Source: Lichenicola sp964242425
Lineage (GTDB): Bacteria > Pseudomonadota > Alphaproteobacteria > Acetobacterales > Acetobacteraceae
Direction: 5' to 3'
Length of the DNA stretch: 13,589 nucleotides
Assembly (NCBI GenBank): GCA_964242425.1
Contig: CAXTCK010000088.1
Span: 1 to 13,589, forward strand
Part shown: positions 6,512 through 13,589 of the stretch, in pieces
How positions within the stretch are numbered: position 1 is the first letter of the stretch
Layout: every line of letters starts with the position of its first letter
Translations under genes and position numbers: made by a program
Notes under the pieces: generated by a model
Seen by the model: the letters and a program-made list of their open reading frames with translations, nothing else
Databases searched by the model: none
What the model was told of the DNA's origin: nothing

Positions 6512-7405
6512 TCAGTCCGGCTGCACCGGCGGCGCGTAGGCCGAACCGTCCTCCGCGCGGGCGGGGTGGAGCAGGTAGTGGGGTTGCGCGGGCCTCGCGA
6601 CCACCGCGAACTCGCGTGCCAGGCGGTGCAGGCCGTCGCGGAGCTGGGGTCCGCTCACGGCGAGGCCATGGCCCGACAGCAGCAGCTCCGGCTCCAGCGC
6701 CGCCAGGGTCGAGGCGGACCGGTGCGCCGCCGCCCAGTCCTGGGTGAAGTACATCGGCGGGCCGTGCAGCTCGGTGCGCGCGGTCAGCACGGCATAGGCG
6801 GATTCCTGCGCGGTGGTGATCACGGCGTCGGCCGCGAGCAGGGTGCGGTCAGACTCGCGCCACAGCGACACGTGCCCGACGGAATGACCGGGCGTGTGGA
6901 TCCAGCGCCAGCCGTCCAGGTGCGGCACCGTGCCGTCCTCGGCGAGCGCCTGCAGCCGGCTGCCGAGCGAGACCGGCCCGCGCGGATAAAGCAGCGAGAT
7001 GCGCGACATCAGGCCGCCGCCGATGCCCGGGTCGGGCGGCGGGTAGGACGCGCTGCCGTCGAGATAGGGATGCTCCAGCCGGTGCGCATACACCGGGGCG
7101 TCCCAGCGCTCGGCCAGCGCCTCGGCGGCGCCGACGTGGTCGAAGTGCCCGTGCGTCAGCACGATGGCGGCCGGGCGCGACACGCCGAACCGGTGCACCG
7201 CGGCGGCCTGGATCTCGGTTTCCGAGTCCGGCAGCCCGGCATCGACCAGCACCCAGCCGCGGTCCGGAGCGCCGGCCGGGCCGAGGAAGGCCACGTTGAC
7301 CAGGGTGAGGCGGCGATAAGCGAGGTCGGGGCGCAGCTCGACCACGCCGCTGCCGGTATCGGTTCCGGTCACGCTGTCCGCATCGATCGGGATCTGCTGG
7401 GCCAT
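6512..7405 (-). CDS. MBL-fold metallo-hydrolase
   Basis: The 297-residue metallo-beta-lactamase-fold enzyme is predicted to be cytosolic. All metal ligands of a dinuclear centre are visible: H85, H87, D89 and H90 in THGHFDHVG, H174 in TPGHSVGH, D193 in LLAADAV, and H246 in LLSGHG. The overall arrangement (WVLVDAG strand, then the HxHxDH motif, then the IHTPGHS helix) is that of glyoxalase-II-like hydrolases, which cleave thioesters, lactones or similar esters. The substrate cannot be deduced. Start ATG 7403-7405 is chosen because GGAG lies 8 nt upstream and conserved sequence begins just after it; the open frame extends to 7564 but that part is Pro/Arg-rich and unlike the family. It lies 100 bp downstream of the glycosyltransferase on the same strand and may be co-transcribed. 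Confidence 0.9.
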   Translation of the reverse strand: MAQQIPIDADSVTGTDTGSGVVELRPDLAYRRLTLVNVAFLGPAGAPDRGWVLVDAGLPDSETEIQAAAVHRFGVSRPAAIVLTHGHFDHVGAAEALAERWDAPVYAHRLEHPYLDGSASYPPPDPGIGGGLMSRISLLYPRGPVSLGSRLQALAEDGTVPHLDGWRWIHTPGHSVGHVSLWRESDRTLLAADAVITTAQESAYAVLTARTELHGPPMYFTQDWAAAHRSASTLAALEPELLLSGHGLAVSGPQLRDGLHRLAREFAVVARPAQPHYLLHPARAEDGSAYAPPVQPD

Positions 7406-7481
7406 CGGGCGCGCTCCGTGGGCGGGGTGCCGCCGTGCGGGGAGGGGTGGACCCCACACGCGGCGCGGGCGTGCGGGTTCC

Positions 7482-7495
7482 CCCGGAACTCCGGG
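7482..7495 (-). repeat. small inverted repeat between glycosyltransferase and MBL genes
   Basis: CCCGGA-N2-TCCGGG can form a tight GC hairpin just after the glycosyltransferase stop on the minus strand. It lacks a following T run, so it is at best an attenuating or 3'-stabilising structure. Confidence 0.25.
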
Positions 7496-7505
7496 CAGGC
7501 GGGCA

Positions 7506-9525
7506 TCAGGGTTCGAGCGCGATCCGGCTGATCTCGAACCCGCGCAGGCGGGTGTCGGCATCAAGCTGGTGCAGCAGCGGCATGGCGCCGTCCAGCACCA
7601 GCGTCACGTCCAGCGGCTGCGGGGAGGCAGCCGGCGCGCAGCCCAGCTCCAGCACGAAGCGCTGGATACCGGCATGCGGGATGGTCAGCCGCTCGTCCAG
7701 GCAGCCGGGTGCGGAAACGTGCAGGTGGCGTGGGCCGGCGCCAGGGGGAAACAGCTCGGACCAGAAGGCGGCGTCCAGCACCAGGTGCGTCTGGCCGCTC
7801 CGGGCCAGCAGGACGTGGCTGCGCGGCTGGACCCAGGCCCAACCGCCGGCCGAGGGATACCAGCCGCCGCCGCGTGCCACCGGATCGGTCGCGGCGTCGA
7901 AGCCGGTGGTCGGCGGCGACGCGTCGCGGGCCGGCCGCTCCGGGTCCACCGACACGATCCGGTAGACCGACGCCGCCGGGGTGTCGAGCAGCGGCAGGAG
8001 GGTGGCCACCGTTTCGACCTGGAGCAGGTCGTTGCCGCCGATGGTGCGCATCGGGCCGTCCACCAGGAGGAACTTGTGCGGCAGGGCGTTGATCCGCTGT
8101 GGCGGCCAGAGGTCGAAATTCATCACCGTGCGTCCGGAAAACAGCGACAGCACCGGCGCCTGCCACCAGCCGGCGCCGAAGAACACGGAGTCGGCGGGCA
8201 GGCCGCGCATCAGCGCGACGGCGCGTCCGACCTGCGCGCAGGGCGTCGCCGGATCCTGGTTCCACAGCACGCGCAGGCCGGTTGCGAGCAGTCCCAGCTG
8301 CGGCACCAGCAGCAGGACCACCAGCAATGCCCGGACGCGGGTGAGGCGGCCGGGCAGCAGCATGGCGACCAGGCAGGTCTGCAGCAGCAGGGCGGGCAGG
8401 ATGCGTCGCAGCCAGATCATGCCGCTCGGCGCCAGCAGCAGCCACCAGCAGAAGGTGGCCAGGGTGGACAGGAGCAGCGCGGACGTCACCAGCCGGGTCG
8501 CCNNNNNNNNNNNNNNNNNNNNNNNNNNNNNNNNNNNNNNNNNNNNNNNNNNNNNNNNNNNNNNNNNNNNNNNNNNNNNNNNNNNNNNNNNNNNNNNNNN
8601 NNCCGGGCAGGATCAGCCAGCACGCGAGAAGCGGCGCCGGAACGCCGACCTGTCCGGACAGGATGCGGAGATGGCTGCCCATCCTGCCCAGCAGCGGGCC
8701 GGGCCGCAGCGGGACGTCGTTGCTTCCGGATTGCAGGGCGACCTGGCCGAGCTGGAGCCGCCACCACAGGCGCCAGGCGCCGACGCTGCCGAGCGCAAGC
8801 AGGCGGAACAGCTCCCAGCCGGCGAGCGGCAGCGCCAGGCCGACCAGAAGGGCCGCCATGCCAGGGAGCCGCCGGCCCCGCGGCCCGGTGGCGGCGAAGG
8901 CGGCGCACACCGTCGCGGCGGGGATGGCCGGGATCAACGCCGCGGTCTTGGTCAGCACGGCGAGGCCGAACAGCAGCCCGGACAAGCCGAACAGCCGGAC
9001 CGGGTGACGTGGATGCCCGGTCGCGTGGGCGGCGGACAGAAGGGCGGCCAGCATCCAGCACAGCGCCGGAACCTCGCCGTAGCCGTTGGCGCCGTACTCG
9101 GCGGTGCCGGGCATCGCGAGGCAGGCGGCAGCGGCGGCGGCGGCAAGCCAGGCCGGCAGTTGCGCCCGGCGCAGCAGGACCGGAACCAGAACCGCGAACG
9201 CCAGCAGGTAGCACAGGCCGACCGCCTGCGCGGACACTTGGCCGACTCCGAACAGCCGGAACACGAGGGCGGCCGGCAGGATGAACGGGCCGTCGGTCTG
9301 GGCCGGAAAGGCGAAGAAGTTGTCGTAGCGGAAGCCGTAGCCGTTTCCGCCGGCCAAGCTGCGGGCCACGTTGAGGTTCATCGCCCCGTCGAAGGACGGG
9401 CAGGAATGGAGTGTCCGCCAGGACAGCAGCCCCGCCATCGCCAGCAGGGCCGCGACCGCGAACGGCGTCGGGCTCGGCGGGGTTGTCGCGACGGGCAGGC
9501 CGGGAGACCGGGAGCGACGCGGCAC
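7506..9525 (-). CDS. GT-C fold membrane glycosyltransferase (ArnT/PMT-like), split by assembly gap
   Basis: One gene read 9525 to 7506 with a 100-N gap inside. The 307-codon N-terminal part has a first membrane segment at 21-37, then an outer loop HSCPSFDGAMNLNVA with the acidic residue D46 expected of GT-C enzymes. TDGPFILPAALVFRLFG (78-93), EYGANGYGEVPAL (143-155) and LTKTAALIPA (191-200) follow, all typical of dolichyl/undecaprenyl-phosphate-sugar-dependent transferases of the ArnT/GT39 type. The 331-codon C-terminal part begins with further membrane helices and continues as a soluble domain rich in beta-like segments. Such enzymes transfer a sugar from a lipid carrier on the periplasmic face; acceptor and sugar are unknown. 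GTG 9525 has GGAAGG 7 nt upstream. It starts 21 bp after the clpP paralog stop, indicating an operon. The two halves are in different frames across the placeholder. Confidence 0.78.
8503..8602. other. assembly gap (100 N)
   Basis: Exactly 100 ambiguous bases inside the glycosyltransferase gene. The upstream coding part ends with two spare bases at 8603 and the downstream part begins with one spare base at 8502. The missing sequence should therefore be a multiple of 3, which 100 is not. The placeholder length is not the real length unless the gene is frameshifted. Confidence 0.95.
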
Positions 9526-9546
9526 GCCCCGGCCTTCCCGCGAGGC

Positions 9547-10224
9547 TCAGATCTCGGTGATGGCGCTCACGACCTTGGTCACCAGGCCGTAGGCGATCGC
9601 CTCCTCGGCACTCATCCAGTAGTTGCGGTCGGTGTCCTTGGACACCTTCTCGTAGGTTTGCCCGGTTTCGCGGGCGAACAGGCGGTTGAGGCGCTCGCGC
9701 ATCTTGATGATCTCGCGCGCCTCGATGTCGATGTCGGTGGCGGGACCGCGCACGCCGCCCATCGGCTGGTGCAGCAGGAAGCGAGTGGCCGGCAGGCAGA
9801 ACCGGCGCTCCTTGTGGCCGGCTGCGAAGATCAGCGCCCCGGCGCTGGCCACCCAGCCGGTGCCGATCATGCGCACCGGCGCCACCGCGTCCACGAAGCG
9901 GATCATGTCGTGGATGGTGTCGCCGCTTTCGACGTGGCCGCCGGGCGAGTTGACGTAGACGTCGATCGGCTTGTCGGACGCGCCGACCAGCGCCAGCAGC
10001 CGGCCGGTGACGTCGCGCGCCACCTTGTCGTTGATCGCGCCGAAGATCAGCACCTTGCGCTGGTCGAACAGCCGCTTCTCGAGCTCGTTGATCGGCGAGT
10101 TCAGGGTTTTGTTGTCGCCTGGCTCCGAAGGATCCGGGCCGATGGGCTCGGGAACCTCGGGCGACTCGGGGTCGGGGTCTTCGTCATCCATCCGGATACG
10201 GTCGTTCGGCGGCATGCCGGTCAT
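9547..10224 (-). CDS. clpP: ClpP-type serine protease, accessory paralog with acidic N-terminal extension
   Basis: Proteolytic subunit of a Clp-type, barrel-forming cytosolic protease. The 225-residue protein has the full catalytic triad: S127 in GWVASAGA, H152 in FLLHQPMGG, and D199 in DTDRNYWMSAEEA. The substrate-groove motif VNSPGG is at 91-96. It differs from the housekeeping ClpP: residues 13-40 form a Pro/Asp/Glu-rich extension, the loop after NSPGG reads HVESGDTIHD, and the usual S-M-G around the nucleophile is S-A-G. No trigger factor, clpX or lon gene is adjacent, so this is likely a second copy. ATG 10224 has a good Shine-Dalgarno (GGGAG, 6 nt upstream). It is followed 21 bp later by the glycosyltransferase gene. 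Which ATPase partner it uses is not visible here. Confidence 0.9.
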   Translation of the reverse strand: MTGMPPNDRIRMDDEDPDPESPEVPEPIGPDPSEPGDNKTLNSPINELEKRLFDQRKVLIFGAINDKVARDVTGRLLALVGASDKPIDVYVNSPGGHVESGDTIHDMIRFVDAVAPVRMIGTGWVASAGALIFAAGHKERRFCLPATRFLLHQPMGGVRGPATDIDIEAREIIKMRERLNRLFARETGQTYEKVSKDTDRNYWMSAEEAIAYGLVTKVVSAITEI

Positions 10225-10401
10225 CAGGCTCTCCCAGGATCCGGGTGTACGGGATCAGTGCGCGCATCCTGCAACCGAGGGGCCGCGAAGCCAAGCCGGC
10301 GGCGGTCACGAGGACGTTCGATCGTCCATGTGGGGTCGGCCAGGCGATGCGGAAGGGAGGGATCCGACCCGGCCGCGCGTCTCGAACGGAAGAAGGTTTT
10401 G

Positions 10402-10485
10402 ATGACGACGGTCGCATTTCCGATTGAGCAAAAAACCGATGCAACTTATAAGGGTGCAAAGCATAGCATACATCTCTTAGTGTAA
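10402..10485 (+). CDS. possible 27-aa small ORF in AT-rich leader region
   Basis: ATG 10402 is preceded by AAGAAGG about 5 nt upstream, a good ribosome-binding sequence. The frame closes at TAA 10485 after 27 codons (starting MTTVAFPIEQ). Its codons (TTA, ATA, AAA, CAT, ACT) are unlike the GC-rich genes around it. The proposed promoter at 10424-10452 lies within it, so it would need an upstream promoter. It may be a remnant of a foreign gene's start, a leader peptide or chance. Confidence 0.2.
   Translation: MTTVAFPIEQKTDATYKGAKHSIHLLV
10424..10452 (+). promoter_or_regulatory. near-consensus sigma-70 promoter of the aminotransferase operon
   Basis: TTGAGC at 10424-10429 and TATAAG at 10447-10452 are separated by exactly 17 bp. 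They match the consensus at four and five of six positions respectively, in an AT-rich setting. The expected start is near 10459, giving a leader of about 138 nt before ATG 10597. Two copies of TGCAA (10440-10444 and 10455-10459), 15 bp apart, bracket the -10 box and could be regulator half-sites. Confidence 0.6.
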
Positions 10486-10542
10486 AGCCTCGAGTAACGT
10501 CCTACCTCAGGAAGGTCTCCCTCGCCTCCAAACCAATTAGCG

Positions 10543-10555
10543 ATAGATTAACTAT
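10543..10555. repeat. ATAG-N5-CTAT dyad in the operon leader
   Basis: A short AT-rich inverted repeat 42 bp before the aminotransferase ATG, within the predicted untranslated leader. It could be an operator or a minor RNA hairpin. It is short enough to be chance. Confidence 0.25.
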
Positions 10556-10596
10556 TTTCGTTCAAAGACCACAGTGGATGCGTGGAAGGTTTTACG

Positions 10597-11832
10597 ATGG
10601 TTCCGTTTCTTCGTCCTAGGCCGCCCAGCCTTCGCGATCTCGGCGACGAACTCGGCATCATCGAGCGGTCCGGCATCTTCACCAATTACGGGCCGGTGAA
10701 CACGCGGTTCGAATGCGCCCTGCAGGATGACCTGTTCGCCGACGACGGCGGCTGCGTCACCGTTTGCAACGCGACCATCGGCCTGATGATGGCGATACGC
10801 GCGGTGGTGGAGCGCGCGGACGCGGGTCGCGCCCTGCAGCCGGACCGGTCGACCCGACGCTATGCCCTGATGCCGTCCTTCACCTTCGCCGCCGCCGCCA
10901 TGGCCGCCGACTGGGCGGGGCTCACGCCCTTGTTCTGCGACATCGACGAGCGCGACTGGACGGCCTCGGAGGAAGCGGAAGAGGCCATGATCGCGCGGCA
11001 CGGCGAGAACATCGCCGTGATCGTGCCGTACGCCACCTTCGGCAACTGCATCGACCTCGATCGCTACGAGCGGCTGAGTGCCCGCACCGGCATTCCGGTG
11101 GTGGTCGACGCCGCCGCTTCGCTCGGCAGCCTCGACGCGTTCGGGCGCGCCTTCGGCGCCGGCTGCGCGCTGCCGGTGGTGTTCTCCATGCACGCCACCA
11201 AGACCTTCAGCACCGGCGAAGGCGGCGTGATCCATTCCACCGATGCGGAACTGATCCGAACCCTCCGGATCATGGGCAATTTCGGCTTCGGCATGCCCCG
11301 CTCGGCAACCATCCCGGGACTCAACTCCAAGCTCACCGAGATCGGCGCCTTGCTGGCGCTGGCGCGGCTGCGCGACTTCGAGGGCGTGGTCTCGCACCGC
11401 GACGGCCTGGCACGGCGCTACCGTGCCCTGCTTCCGGATCTGGTGTTCCAGGAGATACACGGGACACGCTGCGCGTACCAGTTCATGCCGGTGCTCCTGC
11501 CGGCGCAGTTCGACGGCAGGCGGGACGGGGTGATCGCGGCGCTCCTCGCGCACGGCGTCGGCGCCGCCGCCTATTTCGCGCCGCACGTGGCCGAGCAGCC
11601 CTTCTTTCTTGCCCGGGGCGTCGCCGGCGACCTGTCCGTGACCGAGCGCATTTCCCGACGCGTGTTGTCGCTTCCGCTCTGGGACGAGATGACGGACGGG
11701 ATCGTTGCCACCGTTTGCGACGCGCTTCGGGCCATCTGCCGCAACGACCGGCTCGTGAACGGGGCCGCTCCTGAGCACGTGCTCCCGTCCGGCGGCGTCG
11801 CCGGCTGGCCCGGTCAGGTTTCGGCGTCGTGA
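10597..11832 (+). CDS. DegT/DnrJ/EryC1/StrS family PLP-dependent aminotransferase
   Basis: The 411-residue fold-type I aminotransferase belongs to the family that mostly aminates keto-sugars (nucleotide-linked) using glutamate or glutamine. In order one sees PFLRPRPPSL at the N-terminus, SGIFTNYGPVNTRFE (25-39), VCNATIGLMMAI (cofactor phosphate loop, 56-67), MPSFTFAAAAMAADWAG (92-108), the pyridine-nitrogen aspartate D171 in VVVDAAASLG, and the Schiff-base lysine K202 in SMHATKTFSTGEGG. A C-terminal small domain is present. The residue normally drawn from the partner subunit cannot be verified. ATG 10597 is preferred over GTG 10582 because GGAAGG lies 7 nt upstream of the former. It is the first gene of an operon, and its stop overlaps the next gene's GTG by 4 bp. 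The substrate may be a sugar or a cyclitol-type ketone; the sequence alone does not decide. Confidence 0.9.
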   Translation: MVPFLRPRPPSLRDLGDELGIIERSGIFTNYGPVNTRFECALQDDLFADDGGCVTVCNATIGLMMAIRAVVERADAGRALQPDRSTRRYALMPSFTFAAAAMAADWAGLTPLFCDIDERDWTASEEAEEAMIARHGENIAVIVPYATFGNCIDLDRYERLSARTGIPVVVDAAASLGSLDAFGRAFGAGCALPVVFSMHATKTFSTGEGGVIHSTDAELIRTLRIMGNFGFGMPRSATIPGLNSKLTEIGALLALARLRDFEGVVSHRDGLARRYRALLPDLVFQEIHGTRCAYQFMPVLLPAQFDGRRDGVIAALLAHGVGAAAYFAPHVAEQPFFLARGVAGDLSVTERISRRVLSLPLWDEMTDGIVATVCDALRAICRNDRLVNGAAPEHVLPSGGVAGWPGQVSAS

Positions 11833-13271
11833 GGACCCGTTCACACGACGACCCGGAAACCGGCGTCCTGGTGATCGGCGGCGGCCCCGCCGGGTTGGCG
11901 CCGCTGCTCGCCGCATCCAGGGATGGCGGGCTCGACAGGCTCCTGGCGGAAGGGCTGGTGGTCGCGGAACGGGACCAGGCGATCGGTGCCGGCCGGATCG
12001 GCCGCTACCTGATCAACTCCGACAGCTCGGCGGAAACCTTTCTGTCCTGCATCGCGGCTCATCCGCACCCCGACCTGGCGGCGCTGGCCGGGCATCCCGC
12101 GGCGCGCGCCATCGCGTTGCATGGGCGGGACGCCGTGCCGTTGCCGCTGGTCGGGACGTTTCTGGCGGCGCTGGGCGAGGTGCTGACGGGCATCATCCGC
12201 AAGGCGCCGGACGGCCGCGTCATGACCAGGCGTCAGGCGCTGTGGACGCGACGCACCGCCTCGGGCGGCTGGTCGACGCGGCTGCGCTGCCTGTCGACCG
12301 GCAGGGAGGTCGACATCCTGTCGCGCGTCGTGCTGCTGGCGACGGGCGCGGACCAGCCCGTCGACCGTCTGGAGCAGGAAGCGGTCGCGGGACGGCCGCT
12401 GCTGCCGGGCTGCGCCGACAAGCTCATGCAGTCCGACCGGGTGCTCACGGCGGAAGGTCTGGCCGAGGCGCTCGAACGCCTGGCTCCGCTGCGCCATCCC
12501 CGCCTGGTCGTGATCGGCGGGTCGACCAGTGCCGTGTCCTGCGTGCGCGTGCTGCTCGAGGCCCTGGGCAACCGGCTGGGGGAGAACGCCCTCACCCTGA
12601 TGCATCGTCGGGCGCTGCCCGTGTTCTATCCATCGGTCCAGGCCGCGCAGGACGATGGCTACCACGCCTTCGGGACCGACGACGTTTGCCCGGTGAGCGG
12701 GTTCGTGTTCCGCTTCGGCGGTCTTCGCTTCGACTCCCGCAGCCTGCTGCGCAGCGCGCTGCGCATCGGCGACGCGGTGCCGGATCCACGGCTCCGCCTG
12801 CATCGCCTCCACGACGCGGCGGACGCCGCCGCGGTTCTCGACCGGGCCGACCTGGTCGTGTCCGCCGTCGGCTACCGGCCGCGCGCGCTTCCGGTGCTCG
12901 ACCTCCAGGGCCGTCCGGTCGGCCTTCGTGCGCACCAGTCGGGCGGTGCCCTGGTCGGGCCGCGATGCGGCGTGCTGGACGAGCAGGGCCAGGAGATCGA
13001 GGGCCTTCTGGGCATCGGGCTCGCCGCCGGCTTCCGTCCCGGCGTCGCGATGGGCGGCGAGCCTTCCTTCACTGGCCAGGTCAACGGGCTGTGGCTTTGG
13101 CAGAACGACGTAGGCGCGCTGGTGGTGCGCCGCATGCTCGAACGGCTCGACGGCGCGAGATCACCGTCGCCCCAGGCGACCGCCAGGCCGCCGGTTCCTG
13201 CGCCGGATCTGCCGCTCGCGGTGCCGACGCGCCACGAGCTTTCGATCGCTTCCTGCCCGTGTTCCGCGTGA
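11829..13271 (+). CDS. FAD/NAD(P)-binding oxidoreductase, monooxygenase-like
   Basis: The 480-residue two-dinucleotide-domain flavoprotein has an FAD motif VLVIGGGPAGLAPL at 13-26 (GxGxxG at 17-22), an acidic residue E47 closing the second strand, and GAGRIGRYLINSDSSAETF at 53-71. A second Rossmann motif, LVVIGGSTSA at 226-235, presumably binds NAD(P)H. Near the C-terminus, DLVVSAVGYRP (341-351) resembles the D-x3-L-ATGY signature of flavin N-hydroxylating and Baeyer-Villiger-type monooxygenases, but with S-A-V-G-Y. It could be a monooxygenase acting on an amine or a related dehydrogenase; I do not recognise a characterised relative. GTG 11829 overlaps the aminotransferase stop (GTGA), so translation is coupled and the two enzymes probably act in sequence. 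The C-terminal 40 residues are Pro-rich and end in two cysteines. Confidence 0.82.
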   Translation: MRTRSHDDPETGVLVIGGGPAGLAPLLAASRDGGLDRLLAEGLVVAERDQAIGAGRIGRYLINSDSSAETFLSCIAAHPHPDLAALAGHPAARAIALHGRDAVPLPLVGTFLAALGEVLTGIIRKAPDGRVMTRRQALWTRRTASGGWSTRLRCLSTGREVDILSRVVLLATGADQPVDRLEQEAVAGRPLLPGCADKLMQSDRVLTAEGLAEALERLAPLRHPRLVVIGGSTSAVSCVRVLLEALGNRLGENALTLMHRRALPVFYPSVQAAQDDGYHAFGTDDVCPVSGFVFRFGGLRFDSRSLLRSALRIGDAVPDPRLRLHRLHDAADAAAVLDRADLVVSAVGYRPRALPVLDLQGRPVGLRAHQSGGALVGPRCGVLDEQGQEIEGLLGIGLAAGFRPGVAMGGEPSFTGQVNGLWLWQNDVGALVVRRMLERLDGARSPSPQATARPPVPAPDLPLAVPTRHELSIASCPCSA

Positions 13272-13301
13272 CGAGCCGGAACGGAAAACCCACGAAACGC
13301 C

Positions 13302-13589
13302 ATGATGCCATCCCTGCCTTCCTTCCGGCCGGACGATCCGTCCGCCCTCTATGGCGCCGTCGCAGGCGGCTATGACGAGAGCTACGCGCGCCCGTCCTAC
13401 AGGCGGATCTACGACCGGCTGGCATGGGAGCACGTGTCGGCGATCAGGCTGCGCCCTGGCGCCCATGTGGTCGATGCCGGTTGCGGCACCGGGCGGTGGG
13501 TGTCGCACTGGCTGGAACGGGGATGTCGCGTCACCGGCATCGAGCAGGCACCGGGCATGATCGAGCGGCTCGACGCGCGTCGCCTCGGC
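13302..13589 (+). CDS. class I SAM-dependent methyltransferase, N-terminal part
   Basis: The first 96 codons are present; the gene leaves the window at the right edge with no stop. The product begins MMPSLPSF, then has the typical pre-domain YGAVAGGYDESYARPSYRRIY (two shorter blocks around residues 17-37) seen in many small-molecule methyltransferases. SAM-binding motif I, VVDAGCGTGRW, falls at 56-66. The second-strand acidic residue E81 in VTGIEQAPGMIE would bind the ribose hydroxyls. Paired ATGs at 13302 and 13305 are both possible starts; ribosome-binding sequence is weak. It follows the flavoprotein by 30 bp on the same strand, so it is probably the third gene of the operon. The acceptor (N, O or C) is not visible. 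Confidence 0.85.
   Translation, partial: MMPSLPSFRPDDPSALYGAVAGGYDESYARPSYRRIYDRLAWEHVSAIRLRPGAHVVDAGCGTGRWVSHWLERGCRVTGIEQAPGMIERLDARRLG

Noticed and set aside
7406..7564. N-terminal extension of the MBL-fold hydrolase up to 7564
   Set aside because: The added 53 residues are Pro/Arg-rich without family similarity and would overlap the end of the glycosyltransferase gene. ATG 7405 has a proper ribosome-binding site.
7561..8502. Continuation of the glycosyltransferase frame through the gap into an Ala/Arg/Pro-rich tail
   Set aside because: It is an artefact of the 100-N placeholder. The other minus-strand frame over the same bases gives membrane helices and an ordered C-terminal domain.
7981..10485. 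834-codon plus-strand open frame across gap 2 and clpP
   Set aside because: It is antisense to two well-supported genes and has no recognisable protein features. Only its last 27 codons form a possible separate small ORF.

Overview
High-GC bacterial DNA. Content and protein style point to an alphaproteobacterium, most likely Acetobacteraceae (Rhodospirillales). The clues are an rplM-rpsI pair with argC of the uncommon (type 2) form close by, a second ClpP-type protease with an acidic N-terminal extension, a DUF4345 protein, and frequent GTG/TTG starts. The lineage is an inference from gene content, not a computed placement. Two runs of exactly 100 N (5174-5273 and 8503-8602) are scaffold-gap placeholders, and each cuts through a gene.

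Layout. 1-175 (-) is the start of an NAD(P)-binding Rossmann protein. It is divergent from rplM across about 200 bp holding a perfect 14-bp palindrome and a good promoter candidate. 381-1372 (+) is the ribosomal operon rplM-rpsI. 1398-3377 (-) is a YfhO-like multi-membrane protein lying antisense between rpsI and argC. 3485-4845 (+) is argC (TTG start) followed by a small DUF4345 membrane protein. 4846-5106 has no convincing gene but holds two dyads. 5107-6369 (+) is an unrecognised exported protein interrupted by gap 1. 6512-10224 (-) reads clpP paralog, then a GT-C fold glycosyltransferase (split by gap 2), then an MBL-fold hydrolase. 10225-10596 is an intergenic region with a markedly AT-rich second half and a near-consensus promoter. 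10597-13589 (+) is the start of an accessory operon: DegT/DnrJ-family PLP aminotransferase, FAD/NAD(P) oxidoreductase (4-bp overlap) and a SAM-dependent methyltransferase cut by the window edge.

How it fits together. The left half is housekeeping (translation, arginine synthesis) with an antisense membrane glycosyltransferase-like gene set into it. The minus-strand block places a predicted sugar-transferring membrane enzyme 21 bp behind a ClpP paralog. The right end is the part most likely to belong to a poorly described system. An aminotransferase, a flavin enzyme and a methyltransferase transcribed from one AT-rich promoter suggest synthesis of a modified amino sugar or a small specialised metabolite, but the product cannot be named from this window because the operon runs off the end.
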